The translations under genes were made by a program, and so were the position numbers. Shown in pieces: positions 17,321 to 27,800 of a stretch of 64,000 nucleotides of DNA. The notes beneath the pieces are model-generated. The model searched no databases and was not told the origin of the DNA. It saw only the letters and a program-made list of their open reading frames with translations. The number at the start of each line of letters is the position of its first letter. Position 1 is the first letter of the stretch. Source of the stretch: Bacteroidales bacterium UBA5507 (GTDB taxonomy: Bacteria > Bacteroidota > Bacteroidia > Bacteroidales > Lentimicrobiaceae); the NCBI GenBank assembly GCA_002426195.1, contig DIOT01000030.1, positions 1-64,000 on the forward strand, read 5' to 3'.

Positions 17321-19441
17321 ATGTTTATGAAAAAATCAATTTTAATGGCTTTAACCGGGCTCTTTATGGCAGGAAATGCTTTCTCGCAGGAAAAACTAGA
17401 ATATCCCAAGACTCAAAAAACTGATGTTACTGATACTTACTTCGGCAAGACAGTTCCCGATCCGTACAGATGGCTTGAGGATGATAATTCGGAGCAAACA
17501 GCAAAATGGGTTCAGTCTCAGAATAAAGTTACACAAGAATATTTATCTAAGATTCCGTACAGACAACAAATCAAAGAGAGATTAACTAAGCTTTGGAATT
17601 ATCCACGTATTGGCGTTCCTTCGCTTGAGGGAAATCATTATTTCTTTTTCAAAAATGATGGCACACAAAACCAGAGTGTGCTTTACATTCAAAATAGTCT
17701 GGACGATGAGCCAAGAGTTTTTCTGGATCCTAACAAATTATCAACAGATGGCACGGTTGCTTTAGGAGAGTACAATGTCTCTAAAGATGGAAAGTATTTC
17801 GCTTATGCAGTGTCGAAAGCAGGTTCCGACTGGTCTGAGATATATGTTAAGGAGACCGAATCTGGTGTGCAACTTAACGACAAGATAGAATGGGTAAAGT
17901 TTTCAGGCATCTCCTGGAAAGATGATGGTTTTTATTACAGTCGCTATGATGAGCCTGTTGGTGGCGGAAAACTAACATCAAAAAATGAGTACCACAAGGT
18001 GTATTACCATAAACTTGGTGAACCTCAGAGTAATGATAAGCTAATCTATAAAAACGACAATTATCCTTTAAGGAATTATTACGTTTTTACGACTGAAGAT
18101 GAGAAATTCCTGATATTAAGTGAATCAGAGTCTACAAGTGGTAACTCTTTATATATTAAAGATCTGAGTTCTCCCAGCAGTGAGTTTGTTCTGATTGCAC
18201 AAGGATTTGACAATGAGTATGGTGTTATTCATAATGTAGGGAAGAATTTCTTTATAATGACAAATTATAATGCTCCACGAAACTGCGTTGTTGAAGTGGA
18301 CCTTGCTCAACCCGACAAGAAAAACTGGAAAGTTATAATACCTGAAAAAGAAGAAGTTCTCCAAAGTGTGTATGTAAGTGGTGGTAAGTTCATTGCACAA
18401 TATATGAAGGATGCGACCAGCAAAGCTATCGTGTTAGAACACACAGGGAAAGTCCTTTACGACATGCAACTCCCGGGAATTGGCACATTGGCAGGTTTCA
18501 GCAGTAAAGACAAAGAGACACAGGCCTTTTTCTCTTTTACTTCTTTCACATCACCCTCAACCATTTATAAATATGATGTAAATAGCAACAAATCAGAGGT
18601 ACTTTATGAGTCGCAATTAAATTTTGACAATACTCAGTATGAGTCTAAACAGGTATTTTACACAAGCAAGGATGGTACAAAAGTCCCTATGTTTATTGTT
18701 CACAAGAAGAATATAAAACTTGATGGTAGTAATCCTGTGTATTTATATGGTTATGGAGGATTTAATGTTAGTATGACTCCTTCATTCAGCGTAAGCAGAC
18801 TTGTATTCCTGGAGAATGGGGGTGTATTTGCGATGGCAAACTTAAGAGGTGGTGGTGAATATGGCGAAAAGTGGCATAAAGCAGGCACTAAACTCCAAAA
18901 GCAAAATGTATTTGACGATTTCATTGCAGCTGCTGAATATCTTATAGACCAGAAATATACATCACCCAAAAAGATTGCAATAGCAGGAGGTTCAAATGGT
19001 GGTTTACTTGTAGGTGCCTGTATGACTCAGCGGCCTGATTTATTTGGAGTTGCCCTTCCTGCAGTTGGAGTAATGGATATGTTGAGATTCCACAAATTTA
19101 CAATCGGCTGGGCTTGGACAACTGACTATGGTTCAAGTGAAAATGAAGAAGAATTCAACTATCTGTTAGGATATTCACCTCTGCATAACCTGAGAAAAGA
19201 AACCTGTTACCCTCCTACTCTGATTACAACAGCAGATCATGATGACCGTGTAGTGCCTGCTCATTCTTTCAAATTTGCAGCAACACTACAGGAAGTTCAA
19301 TCATGCGACAATCCAACTCTTATAAGAATTGAGACAAATGCAGGGCATGGTGCTGGCAAACCATTGTCAAAAATGATAGAGGAAACAGCAGATGTATGGT
19401 CATTCACTATGTATAATTTAGAAATGATTCCTGCGTTATAG
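17321..19441 (+). CDS. Prolyl oligopeptidase, family S9A, secreted
   Basis: A 706-residue serine peptidase that cleaves short peptides after proline. A signal peptide (MKKSILMALTGLFMAGNAFSQ, best read from the ATG at 17327) indicates export. The N-terminal propeller begins with the family phrase DVTDTYFGKTVPDPYRWLEDD. The hydrolase domain has the nucleophile Ser558 in GGSNGG, the Asp in ADHDDRVVP and the base His676 in NAGHGAGKP, all counted from 17321. The triad looks complete and the length is normal. A terminator follows 40 bp after the stop. It fits the many other peptidases in the window. Confidence 0.93.
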   Translation: MFMKKSILMALTGLFMAGNAFSQEKLEYPKTQKTDVTDTYFGKTVPDPYRWLEDDNSEQTAKWVQSQNKVTQEYLSKIPYRQQIKERLTKLWNYPRIGVPSLEGNHYFFFKNDGTQNQSVLYIQNSLDDEPRVFLDPNKLSTDGTVALGEYNVSKDGKYFAYAVSKAGSDWSEIYVKETESGVQLNDKIEWVKFSGISWKDDGFYYSRYDEPVGGGKLTSKNEYHKVYYHKLGEPQSNDKLIYKNDNYPLRNYYVFTTEDEKFLILSESESTSGNSLYIKDLSSPSSEFVLIAQGFDNEYGVIHNVGKNFFIMTNYNAPRNCVVEVDLAQPDKKNWKVIIPEKEEVLQSVYVSGGKFIAQYMKDATSKAIVLEHTGKVLYDMQLPGIGTLAGFSSKDKETQAFFSFTSFTSPSTIYKYDVNSNKSEVLYESQLNFDNTQYESKQVFYTSKDGTKVPMFIVHKKNIKLDGSNPVYLYGYGGFNVSMTPSFSVSRLVFLENGGVFAMANLRGGGEYGEKWHKAGTKLQKQNVFDDFIAAAEYLIDQKYTSPKKIAIAGGSNGGLLVGACMTQRPDLFGVALPAVGVMDMLRFHKFTIGWAWTTDYGSSENEEEFNYLLGYSPLHNLRKETCYPPTLITTADHDDRVVPAHSFKFAATLQEVQSCDNPTLIRIETNAGHGAGKPLSKMIEETADVWSFTMYNLEMIPAL

Positions 19442-19478
19442 TAATGACGCTAATTAAGAGTTAATGTTTTTTGAATAG

Positions 19479-19509
19479 AAAAAGCCTCGTAATTTTGCGA
19501 GGCTTTTTT
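19479..19509 (+). terminator. Terminator after the prolyl oligopeptidase gene
   Basis: AAAAAGCCTCG (19479-19489), an 8-nt loop, then CGAGGCTTTTTT (19498-19509). It is a strong rho-independent hairpin with a T-run, 37 bp after the stop. Confidence 0.85.
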
Positions 19510-19521
19510 ATACTGAATCCA

Positions 19522-20649
19522 ATGAATAACAATTATTTACTTAAGACTTTACAACTACTTTTAGTTTTACCATTCTTTCTTTTAACTGCACTATCACAAA
19601 GTGCATTTTCACAGAATATCGGAAATACATTCAATGCAGTCGACACTACGGGGAAATTCCTAAAACCAACAATAGCTGCTGATTCAACAGCCATAAAACG
19701 ATTGCAGGATAGCATCAGATCACTTAACGCTACTTTAAATTTTAATGAAACAAAAATTAAGGAGCTTTCAGAAAAGCTTGAAGACAAAAACAGAAATCTC
19801 GAAGAGCAAATAAAAATTCAAAAAGAAAAGGAAGCTTTGTTTTTGGAAAAAGAAGCAATTTATAAAGATGCCATGAACAGTACTATCCTGGATAAAGTAA
19901 AGCTTGAGGGGCAGCTTGCAGCAAGAGATTCAAAAATAGAAGGTAAAGAACGGGAAATAAGCCTATTACAAAAAAACCTTACTGATAAAGATAAAGATAT
20001 TGTATCACGCGATACACAACTGCAAAAAATTGAATCAGACAAGGAACTAACATCACGTCGATTGGACACAATAAGGATGGCCCTGCTTGATGCAGAAAAA
20101 ATGCTCATAAAGACAACAGAGCAACTTAAATATACTGAACTAAAGGTAAAAGACTGTGAAGCACGATATACTTCAGTAACAAACAAAAAGAAGAAGACAA
20201 GAGTTGTACAGGGATTTGCCATTAAAAATTACAGGACACCCGATTACATTCTTGCCCCTAAGGATATCAATAATCCAAACCTATATGTAATTAATAATCG
20301 AAATTCAAGCAACGTTGAGTTTGATTATGTCACCGGTGCTTCATTTATGATCAAAGATCTCACTAAACCTAATGGAGCTCTTACATACGATCTTGGTTTC
20401 TTTCTGGGATTTGGAGGTAATAACCTTTTCAAAAATTTCTACATCGGACCTAATCTGAAATTATTCGATGTGATACACCTGAACATTGGTGCAAACATTG
20501 CTGAGTATGAAGTATTAAAAGACGGATTTAATGTGGGAGATGCATTAGTTGCAGGCACAGCCATTCCTACAAATAAATCATGGAAAATCAATGCTTATCT
20601 AGGGTTGACTTTCGACTTGGAATTGATCACAATGATAGGCAAAAAGTAA
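19522..20649 (+). CDS. Secreted coiled-coil protein, function unknown
   Basis: Reading from the ATG at 19522 gives MNNNYLLKTLQLLLVLPFF, a signal peptide with probable cleavage at FSQ. An in-frame start at 19471 would lie before and inside the terminator and is rejected. Residues about 50-205 are a long coiled coil, dense in Lys, Glu, Leu and Asp (ELSEKLEDKNRNLEEQ and following). The C-terminal 160 residues are beta-rich, with GASFMIKDLTKPNGALTYDLGFFLGFGG resembling an outer-membrane barrel segment. Function unknown. It abuts the convergent peroxidase gene with no gap. Confidence 0.7.
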   Translation: MNNNYLLKTLQLLLVLPFFLLTALSQSAFSQNIGNTFNAVDTTGKFLKPTIAADSTAIKRLQDSIRSLNATLNFNETKIKELSEKLEDKNRNLEEQIKIQKEKEALFLEKEAIYKDAMNSTILDKVKLEGQLAARDSKIEGKEREISLLQKNLTDKDKDIVSRDTQLQKIESDKELTSRRLDTIRMALLDAEKMLIKTTEQLKYTELKVKDCEARYTSVTNKKKKTRVVQGFAIKNYRTPDYILAPKDINNPNLYVINNRNSSNVEFDYVTGASFMIKDLTKPNGALTYDLGFFLGFGGNNLFKNFYIGPNLKLFDVIHLNIGANIAEYEVLKDGFNVGDALVAGTAIPTNKSWKINAYLGLTFDLELITMIGKK

Positions 20650-21876
20650 TCAGTATTTTCCTCGAACATCCTGATATGTTTTGCCATCAGGAAATTCCTG
20701 AGGTGCAGAAAACTTAGGATTATTTAAAAACTCTTCATCAGTCAGGCTGTTAAGAAATGCCTTTAGCTGCTGCTTTTCAGATGGTGATAACTGGTTACCT
20801 CCACTAAGGGCATGATGCATAAGTGGACTTACATAATCAGACATCTGAACCTGATGTGCGTAAAAGTCGATCACCTCATCAAGTGTCCGGAATCTTCCAT
20901 CATGCATGTAAGGACCTGAAACAGCTATGTTTCTTAAGGTTGTTGCCTTATAGGCACCTTTATCGCTTTCCAGTCCCGTAACACTGTATCTGTCAAGTAA
21001 ATCGATGAAATCAACATCCTTCCCGTTATTATAAAAAAGGTTAGTGGTAAATAATGGATTTCCGCTACTTCCATGGCAATGAAAACAGTCAGCGCCCTCC
21101 TCCGTTGTAAATAGAATGAACCCTGCAAGTTCGTCACTGGTTAGTTGAATCTCACCCCTCATATATTGATCAAATCTGGAATTAGATGAAATCAATGTCC
21201 TTATAAACTGTGCAATAGCTTTAGCTATCCGATCGGTGGTAACAGTCCTGCTTCCAAAAGCATCATAAAACAACTCAGGATAACCCGGAGTATTTTGAAA
21301 TAAACTATTAACAATCGATGTATCTCCCGCTAATTCATGCGCATGCATAATAGTTTCAATTACAATACTCTCAAGATTACCTCCATATTTATTATCGAAA
21401 ACAGGATGCACTCCCCCATTCCATGTATAACCATTTGAATTCCATACCAGGTTAATTAAAGGTAAAGCTGCATGAGCAGTTGGGCTCCCGTTGATACCAG
21501 AAGGCATACCATTTGTAAATGCCGGATTTCCAATGCCAGGTTTGAAATTATACTGCTGAACATGACAACTTCCACATGACATTAAAGAATCATGTTGCAC
21601 TCTTCCGGACAGGCGACCATCATAAAATAAGAACCTGCCAAGCTTAACGCCTTCCACTGTTAAAGGATTATCATCAAGAATGTTCAATTTATCAGGAAAA
21701 TGCAGAGGAATTTCTAATGAATAAGGTGTGGTTTTCCAGTTGCCACTTTCCTCCTTTTTTTCGCAAGAAATTAATAAGGCTGAAACCATAAGCAGCCCAA
21801 TAGAAAATCCTACAGAATAGCCATTCACATGCCTCCACAAGGAAACGTTCCTTATTTGGGAAATCAAGAATTTCAT
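20650..21876 (-). CDS. Di-haem cytochrome c peroxidase/MauG family lipoprotein
   Basis: A 408-residue protein with two c-type haem motifs: Cys101-Cys104-His105 in CGSCH and Cys264-Cys267-His268 in CFHCH. LGRFLFYDGRLSG and LRNIAVSGPYMHDGRFRTLDEVIDFY are signatures of bacterial di-haem peroxidases. The N-terminus carries a hydrophobic stretch ending ALLISC (Cys38), a plausible lipobox. It acts in the periplasm, either reducing H2O2 with a c-type electron donor or oxidising a protein or small substrate as MauG does. It is convergent with and abutting the coiled-coil gene. Confidence 0.9.
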   Translation of the reverse strand: MKFLISQIRNVSLWRHVNGYSVGFSIGLLMVSALLISCEKKEESGNWKTTPYSLEIPLHFPDKLNILDDNPLTVEGVKLGRFLFYDGRLSGRVQHDSLMSCGSCHVQQYNFKPGIGNPAFTNGMPSGINGSPTAHAALPLINLVWNSNGYTWNGGVHPVFDNKYGGNLESIVIETIMHAHELAGDTSIVNSLFQNTPGYPELFYDAFGSRTVTTDRIAKAIAQFIRTLISSNSRFDQYMRGEIQLTSDELAGFILFTTEEGADCFHCHGSSGNPLFTTNLFYNNGKDVDFIDLLDRYSVTGLESDKGAYKATTLRNIAVSGPYMHDGRFRTLDEVIDFYAHQVQMSDYVSPLMHHALSGGNQLSPSEKQQLKAFLNSLTDEEFLNNPKFSAPQEFPDGKTYQDVRGKY

Positions 21877-21923
21877 CTGAAATGTAGCATATTAACAATT
21901 GCAGTCAGGCTAAATTAGTCCTT

Positions 21924-21956
21924 TTTGCCATACCATCGGGAATTGGTGTAATTTTG
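21924..21956 (+). promoter_or_regulatory. Promoter of the Smr-domain gene
   Basis: TTTG (21924-21927), a 21-nt spacer and TAATTTTG (21949-21956), both matching the Bacteroidota consensus. The predicted start is near 21963, 28 nt before the ATG at 21991. Confidence 0.6.
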
Positions 21957-21990
21957 CTGTTTTAAATACTTAGAACGATAATCAAAGAAG

Positions 21991-23151
21991 ATGGAATTAA
22001 AGGTTGGAGATAAAGTTAGATTCTTAAATGAAAAGGGTGGAGGTATAGTTACTAAGCTAGTGAGTACCTCAATGGTTCATGTGGCAATAGAGGAAGGATT
22101 TGAAATACCTGTCATGGTGAGTGATCTGGTCAAAATAGAACCGGGAGGTGCAGCCGACCGCTTCTTTGATAGACCGATAAATGTGTATTTCCCATCGGAA
22201 CAAGAGGATGCAAAGCCTTCTGATACCAGAACACAATATGAGAACATGAATCGTACCAGGGAAGATAAAAAAGTTGAAAAGGAAGAATTACCGGAAGACG
22301 ATTTATATACTAAAGAGTCAAAACCATTATATAAGCAAAGTGGTGCCGGGTATCCCGAAGCTATTTGGCTATTATGGGAGCCCCATGATCAAAACCATCT
22401 CATTTTGGGTAGTCTGGACATTATTCTGGTTAATAATACACCCTATGAAGCTATCTTTTCTTTAATTCTTGTTGAAGAGAATAATTTCTTAACAGGTGCT
22501 CAGTATGATGTAGTAGCACCATATTCCAAATTTCATATTGAAACAATCAATAGGGATGATTTGGAGCACTGGTCGAAAGGTATTGTACAGGTATTGTATC
22601 ATCCGGCATCAGGCCAGGAACTGCTTCAACCCTTACAATCCAAATTTGCTGTAAAACCCACAAGATTCTATAAGGAAACCAGCTATCAGGAGTTCAAACT
22701 AACTGGTTCGAAAGCATTGGTACTTAATTTGGGAGATATTGCTTCATTAAGATCAATCCCTGAATTGAATGCTGAAAACTCAACAGTTGAACCTGCTGCA
22801 AGGCAAAAGATTGAATATATTACTCCCGCAGCATTAATCGATAAACATAGGATTGCCTCAAAAGAAGCAGAAGTCGACCTTCATATTTCTTCATTAAGAA
22901 GTGATTACCCAACGATGCCACAAAATGAAATCCTTCTATACCAGCTAGATTACTTTCAAAGGATGTTGGAAAGCGCAATTGCATTTAACTATGAAAAAGT
23001 AATTTTTATACATGGCATTGGGAACGGTGTTTTAAAGAACGCCATTGCCGACAAATTGAAAGACTATGAAAATGTTGAAATGAGAAGAGCATCTTTTGCA
23101 AAATACGGTTATGGTGCAGTTGAAGTTCATATCCATAGAAACAATAGTTAA
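21991..23151 (+). CDS. DUF2027 and Smr-domain protein
   Basis: A 386-residue cytoplasmic protein. The first 60 residues (LKVGDKVRFLNEKGGGIVTKL) are an SH3-like fold, the middle is the Bacteroidota DUF2027 region, and the last 90 residues are an Smr domain: EVDLHISSL near residue 290 is the DLHG-type motif and FIHGIGNGVLKNAI is the HGxG-type loop. Smr domains are nucleases or nucleic-acid binders linked to MutS2. Here the usual DLHG reads DLHI, so nuclease activity is uncertain. It is a single gene with its own promoter, just upstream of rnpB. Confidence 0.85.
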   Translation: MELKVGDKVRFLNEKGGGIVTKLVSTSMVHVAIEEGFEIPVMVSDLVKIEPGGAADRFFDRPINVYFPSEQEDAKPSDTRTQYENMNRTREDKKVEKEELPEDDLYTKESKPLYKQSGAGYPEAIWLLWEPHDQNHLILGSLDIILVNNTPYEAIFSLILVEENNFLTGAQYDVVAPYSKFHIETINRDDLEHWSKGIVQVLYHPASGQELLQPLQSKFAVKPTRFYKETSYQEFKLTGSKALVLNLGDIASLRSIPELNAENSTVEPAARQKIEYITPAALIDKHRIASKEAEVDLHISSLRSDYPTMPQNEILLYQLDYFQRMLESAIAFNYEKVIFIHGIGNGVLKNAIADKLKDYENVEMRRASFAKYGYGAVEVHIHRNNS

Positions 23152-23181
23152 TTGCATTAATTAGTTGGCTTGAAATTTGCT

Positions 23182-23189
23182 TATTTTTG
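23182..23189 (+). promoter_or_regulatory. rnpB promoter -7 element
   Basis: TATTTTTG matches TAnnTTTG exactly and lies 28 nt before the predicted mature 5' end of the RNase P RNA. A -33 element at ideal spacing is not clear. Confidence 0.5.
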
Positions 23190-23216
23190 CATAATAAAAG
23201 TTCTTTAAAACGGCAA

Positions 23217-23592
23217 AGCAGTGTGTTCTGTCGCCATAATTTAATTTTATGGAGGAAAGTCGGGGCAATAAAAGGCGCCATACTTCCTAACGGGAAGGTT
23301 TCGCAACCGGCGAAAACAGCAAGTGCCACAGAAAACAACCGCCTAAGTCATCGTTGCATGACCGGTAAGGGTGAAAACGTAGAGTAAGAGCCTACGATAT
23401 GGTTTGGTAACAAACCATATGGGTAAACCTTATGGATTGAAAGACCAAATATACCCGGAGATCTTTATGATCGGAAGCTGCCCGCTTTATTCCGGGGGGG
23501 TAGGTCGTTTAAGACCGGAGGTGACTCCGGCCTAAGATAAATGACAGAAACCTGAGCATTAATCAGGAACAGAACCCCGCTTATAGCACTGT
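23217..23592 (+). ncRNA. rnpB: RNase P RNA, type A
   Basis: The catalytic RNA that matures tRNA 5' ends. The 5' core GAGGAAAGTCGGGGC lies at 23252-23266 and the 3' core CAGAACCCCGCTTA at 23570-23583; these form helix P4. The outer stem P1 pairs GCAGTG (23218-23223) with CACTGT (23587-23592). Internal conserved phrases are GTGCCACAGAAA and the AGGGTGAAA loop region. The length of about 376 nt is usual. Mature ends are estimated from P1. Short reading frames overlapping it on both strands are not genes. Confidence 0.95.
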
Positions 23593-23609
23593 ACGGTACC
23601 GTTTTATTT

Positions 23610-23648
23610 AAAAAAGGAAAGCAGAAATAAATTCTGCTTTCCTTTTTT
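23610..23648 (+). terminator. rnpB terminator
   Basis: AAAAAAGGAAAGCAGAA (23610-23626) pairs with TTCTGCTTTCCTTTTTT (23632-23648), a 17-bp perfect stem with a 5-nt loop and a T-run. Confidence 0.9.
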
Positions 23649-23679
23649 CTTACCAATCATTCTTTATATAATTGCGGTT

Positions 23680-23695
23680 TATATTTGTAACTTTG
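23680..23695 (+). promoter_or_regulatory. Two adjacent -7 elements before the secreted protein gene
   Basis: TATATTTG (23680-23687) is followed directly by TAACTTTG (23688-23695); both fit TAnnTTTG. The ATG is at 23717, so the leader would be about 15-23 nt. Confidence 0.45.
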
Positions 23696-23716
23696 AGTGG
23701 TTAAAACGTAAACCAG

Positions 23717-24625
23717 ATGAAACTTATATCCAGATTCACTCTCATCACAATAATTTTAATCGGAACATTGCAATTGTCTGCTCAGAATGAAGTTCCAAAT
23801 GCAGAATTTGAAGAATGGACCTCAGGTGAACCAAATGACTGGAGTACCAGTAACCGAAATATTTTCGGCACCGACTTTATATGTGTTACTCCCGAAACTA
23901 ATGATCCCTATAGTGGAAACCATAGCATAAAAATACAGTCAGTAAAAAAGAATGTATTCCTTGTCGGGGATGTAACATTCCCCGGAATTATTACTCTTGG
24001 TGAAGTCATAATTGATATAGTCAATATGACAGGAACTGTTGAGGGAGGTGTTCCTGTTTCAGGATATCCGGTTAAACTGAGTGGATTTTACAAATACTTA
24101 CCTCAAAACGGTGATCAATGCATTCTTGGGATAGGTCTCACAAAATGGAACGGTAACTCACGGGACACAATTGCATTAAGCTACAAAACAGTAGCTGAGA
24201 CTGTAAATGAGTGGACTGAATTCTCTATACCTATTAACTACAATAACTGGGTTTCACCAGACACGATGAATATAATGTTCATTTCGTCGTACATATTTAC
24301 AGGTATGCCAGTAGGAGAAAGTTCTCTATATATCGATGATCTTTGGCTTGATTATAGCAGCGTGGGAATACAGAATGCCGGATATACCAGGAGCATACTC
24401 TTAACAGTTTCTGATGACGGAAATTCATTGATAGCTTCCAGCAATGAAGGGCATATCAAACATGTGGAAATATATTCAATAACCGGGCAGGCTATCAGTA
24501 CATCCCTAATTGTGACTAACCAGAAGTGTTACGTAAATATTTCGCAACTACCACGAGGCATATATATTGCGAGAATAAAAACCTCTTCAGGTAATGAAGA
24601 GTCAATCAAATTTGTAAGGCACTAA
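23717..24625 (+). CDS. Secreted protein with PCMD-like domain and T9SS sorting tail
   Basis: A 302-residue protein with a signal peptide (ISRFTLITIILIGTLQLSAQ). The body (VPNAEFEEWTSGEPNDWSTS to SSLYIDDLWLDYS) is a beta-sandwich of the kind found in the putative carbohydrate-metabolism (PCMD) domain of Bacteroidota. The last 75 residues, with VEIYSITGQAIS, INISQLPRGIYIARI-like strands and final IKFVRH, are a type A T9SS C-terminal sorting domain. The protein is therefore exported to the cell surface by the type IX system. Its ligand is unknown. Confidence 0.8.
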   Translation: MKLISRFTLITIILIGTLQLSAQNEVPNAEFEEWTSGEPNDWSTSNRNIFGTDFICVTPETNDPYSGNHSIKIQSVKKNVFLVGDVTFPGIITLGEVIIDIVNMTGTVEGGVPVSGYPVKLSGFYKYLPQNGDQCILGIGLTKWNGNSRDTIALSYKTVAETVNEWTEFSIPINYNNWVSPDTMNIMFISSYIFTGMPVGESSLYIDDLWLDYSSVGIQNAGYTRSILLTVSDDGNSLIASSNEGHIKHVEIYSITGQAISTSLIVTNQKCYVNISQLPRGIYIARIKTSSGNEESIKFVRH

Positions 24626-24732
24626 GCAACTTCGATAATCCAGCATTGTGAAAAACACGCTTTAAATCTAGTGATTACTATACACAAATAGTCAAAAGAT
24701 TAGATATACTAATACCCTGTTCCGGTCGTTAC

Positions 24733-24760
24733 TTCTCTGTGCAACTAGAGAAACTGCACA
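24733..24760 (+). other. Possible H-type pseudoknot in the leader region of the TPR gene
   Basis: TTCTCT (24733-24738) can pair with AGAGAA (24747-24752), while GTGCA (24739-24743) can pair with TGCAC (24755-24759); the two stems interleave. It lies in the 217-bp gap before the TPR gene, where I see no other feature. Short stems like these can occur by chance. Confidence 0.25.
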
Positions 24761-24842
24761 AGCTACTGTTAGTATTTTGGAACGTTTAAGTACTCTATAC
24801 GACTTTAAATAAGTTAACTTAGCAACGGAAAAATCTGCGCGC

Positions 24843-27800
24843 ATGAAACTAATAAGCATTGCAATTGGCATAGTTATTCTTTCTTTCCATTGGTCACCAT
24901 TAATAGCACAACAAACAGTAAATCAAGATTCTCCCATGCAGTCTGCATACGATTTGTATGCAAAGGAGCATTACGCTCCTACTCGCTATGCGTTTACAAG
25001 GATTGCAAAAGGACCCGACCTGATAATGGAATTTGATACTGAAAATGATTTTCACATAGCCGTCTCAGCTGCTGAATTACAACATGGAGATGCTGAAATA
25101 TTGCTTGAGGAATTCCTTAAAACACATCCTCAAAGCTCCAGAAACAACAGAGTATGGCTGCAGCTAGGTCACCTTTACTTTAGAAATAACACTTTTAGAA
25201 GTGCTTTGGATGCTTATGAAAACGTGTCAACTGCAGATCTTAATAAGGAAGAAATATCGGAATTCACATTTAAACGGGGCTATTCCAATTTCAGAAGCGG
25301 AAATACTGATGAGGCTCTGAATGATTTCTCCAGAATCAAAGTTTCTCAGACAAAATACACAGGACCGGCGACATACTATTATGCTCACATGATGTATGAG
25401 CAGGGTAACTATGAGACTGCTCTCAGAGATTTTGAGCGACTACTCCAGGATGAGACATTTAAAACTGTAGCTCCATATTATATTATTCAGATATATTACA
25501 CTCAGGGACGTTACGATGAAATGCTTGAAATGGCAAATCCATATCTTAAGGGGACACGAAACAAGAGAACCAATGAAATGCTAAGGTTAGTCGCCGATGT
25601 TAATTTCCAAAAAGGAAATTACCTCGAAGCAATTAAACTTATGGAGGAATATAATAGAACTAACAGGAGTAAACTGGAGCGTGAAGATCAGTATATGTTG
25701 GGTTATTCTTATTATGCAACAAATCAATATGAGAAAGCTATTCCTGAATTTCAGGCTGCTGCAAACGGTTCCGATAGTCTTGGGCAAAATTCATACTATC
25801 ATCTTGGCGACAGTTATCTGAAAACTGATCAAAAACAATTTGCCGCAAACTCATTTTTAAATGCCTGGAAAATTCCTTTAAAGACAGAGATTGCAGAGGA
25901 ATCATTGTTTAATTATGCCAAATTATCAGTAGAACTTTCAAATAATCCTTATAATGAAGCAATTAAAGCTTTGCAGCAATATTTAAATGAATATCCGAAA
26001 TCTCCAAGGAAGAATGAAGCGTATACATATCTGGCCAATCTGTACCTTGTTACAAAAAACTATGAGGATGCCTTAACCACTCTTGAATCAGTGGATAAAA
26101 GAAATAATGAACAAAACAAGATCTATCAAAAGATAACTTATTTAAGAGCTATAGAGCTCTTTAACGAGCAAAAATATTACGATGCGATTGGATTATTCAA
26201 GAAATCTCTTGAAAATAAGACAGATACCGAAGTCGCTCAAAATGCGTTGTTTTGGCAGGGAGAATCGTATTATCGACTTGAGCAATATGAAGTTGCCCGC
26301 AACTACTTCAATGATTTTATTAAAACAGGCACCGGAAACAAAAATTATTCTAATGCATATTATAATCTGGCTTACTGCAATTTTAAACTTAAAAATTATA
26401 ATGAGGCTCAAAAAGCTTTCAGTACATTTCTAGCTTCCAATAATAACAATTCCAAACTGCAGCAAGATGCGAGACTAAGAATGGCTGACTGTCATTTTAT
26501 GATGAAACAATATAGTCAGGCAGCAAGTATTTATGAACAAGCAGCAAGTAGTCGTAATCCGGAATCAGATTATGCATTATATCAAAAATCAATTGCAACC
26601 GGAGTTTTAGGCGACAACAATAATAAAATTAATTCATTACAACAGCTACTTAATAATTATCCCAAATCGCCTTATGCTGATGATGCTCAGTTTGAAATAG
26701 GACAGACATATTTAGGTATGCGCAAGAATAGTGAGGCTCTGGGTTCATTTCAAAAGCTCATTAACGATTATCCTAAAAGTAGTCTTGTCAGAGAAGCTTT
26801 ACTTAACATTGGATTGATATATTATAACACCGACAGAGATCAGTTGGCATTAGAAACACTCAAGAAGATTGTTGAAGATTACCCATCTACCTCCACATCG
26901 AGAGAAGCCCTGGCACTTATTAAGAATATACATGTTGAACTAAATACAGTTGACGACTATGTGAAGTATGCTGAGGATGTACCGTTTGCTAATCTCTCGC
27001 GAACAGAGCAGGATTCTTTAACGTTTGTGGCTTCTGAGTCGAGGTATATGAACGGAGATTGTGAAAAAGCTCTTCCAGGATTTGTATCCTATTTGCAAAA
27101 GTTCCCTGATGGAAGTTTCTCACTAAATGCTCATTACTATAAGGCTGATTGTCAAAGCAGATCAGGAAATTACTCTGAGGCATTGGAGAGTTATGAAGAA
27201 ATACTTAAAAGGCCTGTAAACTCATATACAGAAAATGCTGCATTAAAAGCTTCCTCCATTCTATATAATTTAAAGGAATACCAAAAAGCACTTGCAATGT
27301 ACCAGCAGCTTGAAGAGAACGCTGAAAACAAATCTAATCTTAATGAGGCTATTATTGGTCAAATGCGGTGTAATTATCATGTCGGCAATTTCGGACAGGC
27401 CACTTTATATGCGCAAAGGATACTTGACAACAGTCAAATAAGCGGACCAATGATTGCTGAATCTAATCTAATAATAGGACGCTCATCCTTAGCTTTAAGC
27501 CGACAGGAACAAGCAAGGGCAGCATTTCAGGAGGTGATCAAAAATTCATCTACAGAACCGGCTGCGGAAGCTTTATACAATCTTGCACTGATTTCATTTA
27601 ATCTGAAAGATTATTCTAAAGCAGAAGAAAACATCTTTAAGTTATCCTCCGATTATCCATCATACCAATATTGGCTAGCCAAAGGATTTATCCTTCTAGC
27701 CGATATATATGTGATACAAGGCAATACATTTCAAGCTCGCCAAACTTTACAAAGCATTATCGACAACTACGAAGGCGCTGACTTGAAGCAGGTCGCCTCA

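Noticed and set aside
23187..23656. Short open frames on both strands across the RNase P RNA
   Set aside because: They lie inside the conserved RNA and its terminator and show no protein features.
24626..24842. tRNA or other structured RNA gene in the gap before the TPR gene
   Set aside because: No cloverleaf or anticodon arm could be drawn; only the weak pseudoknot remains.
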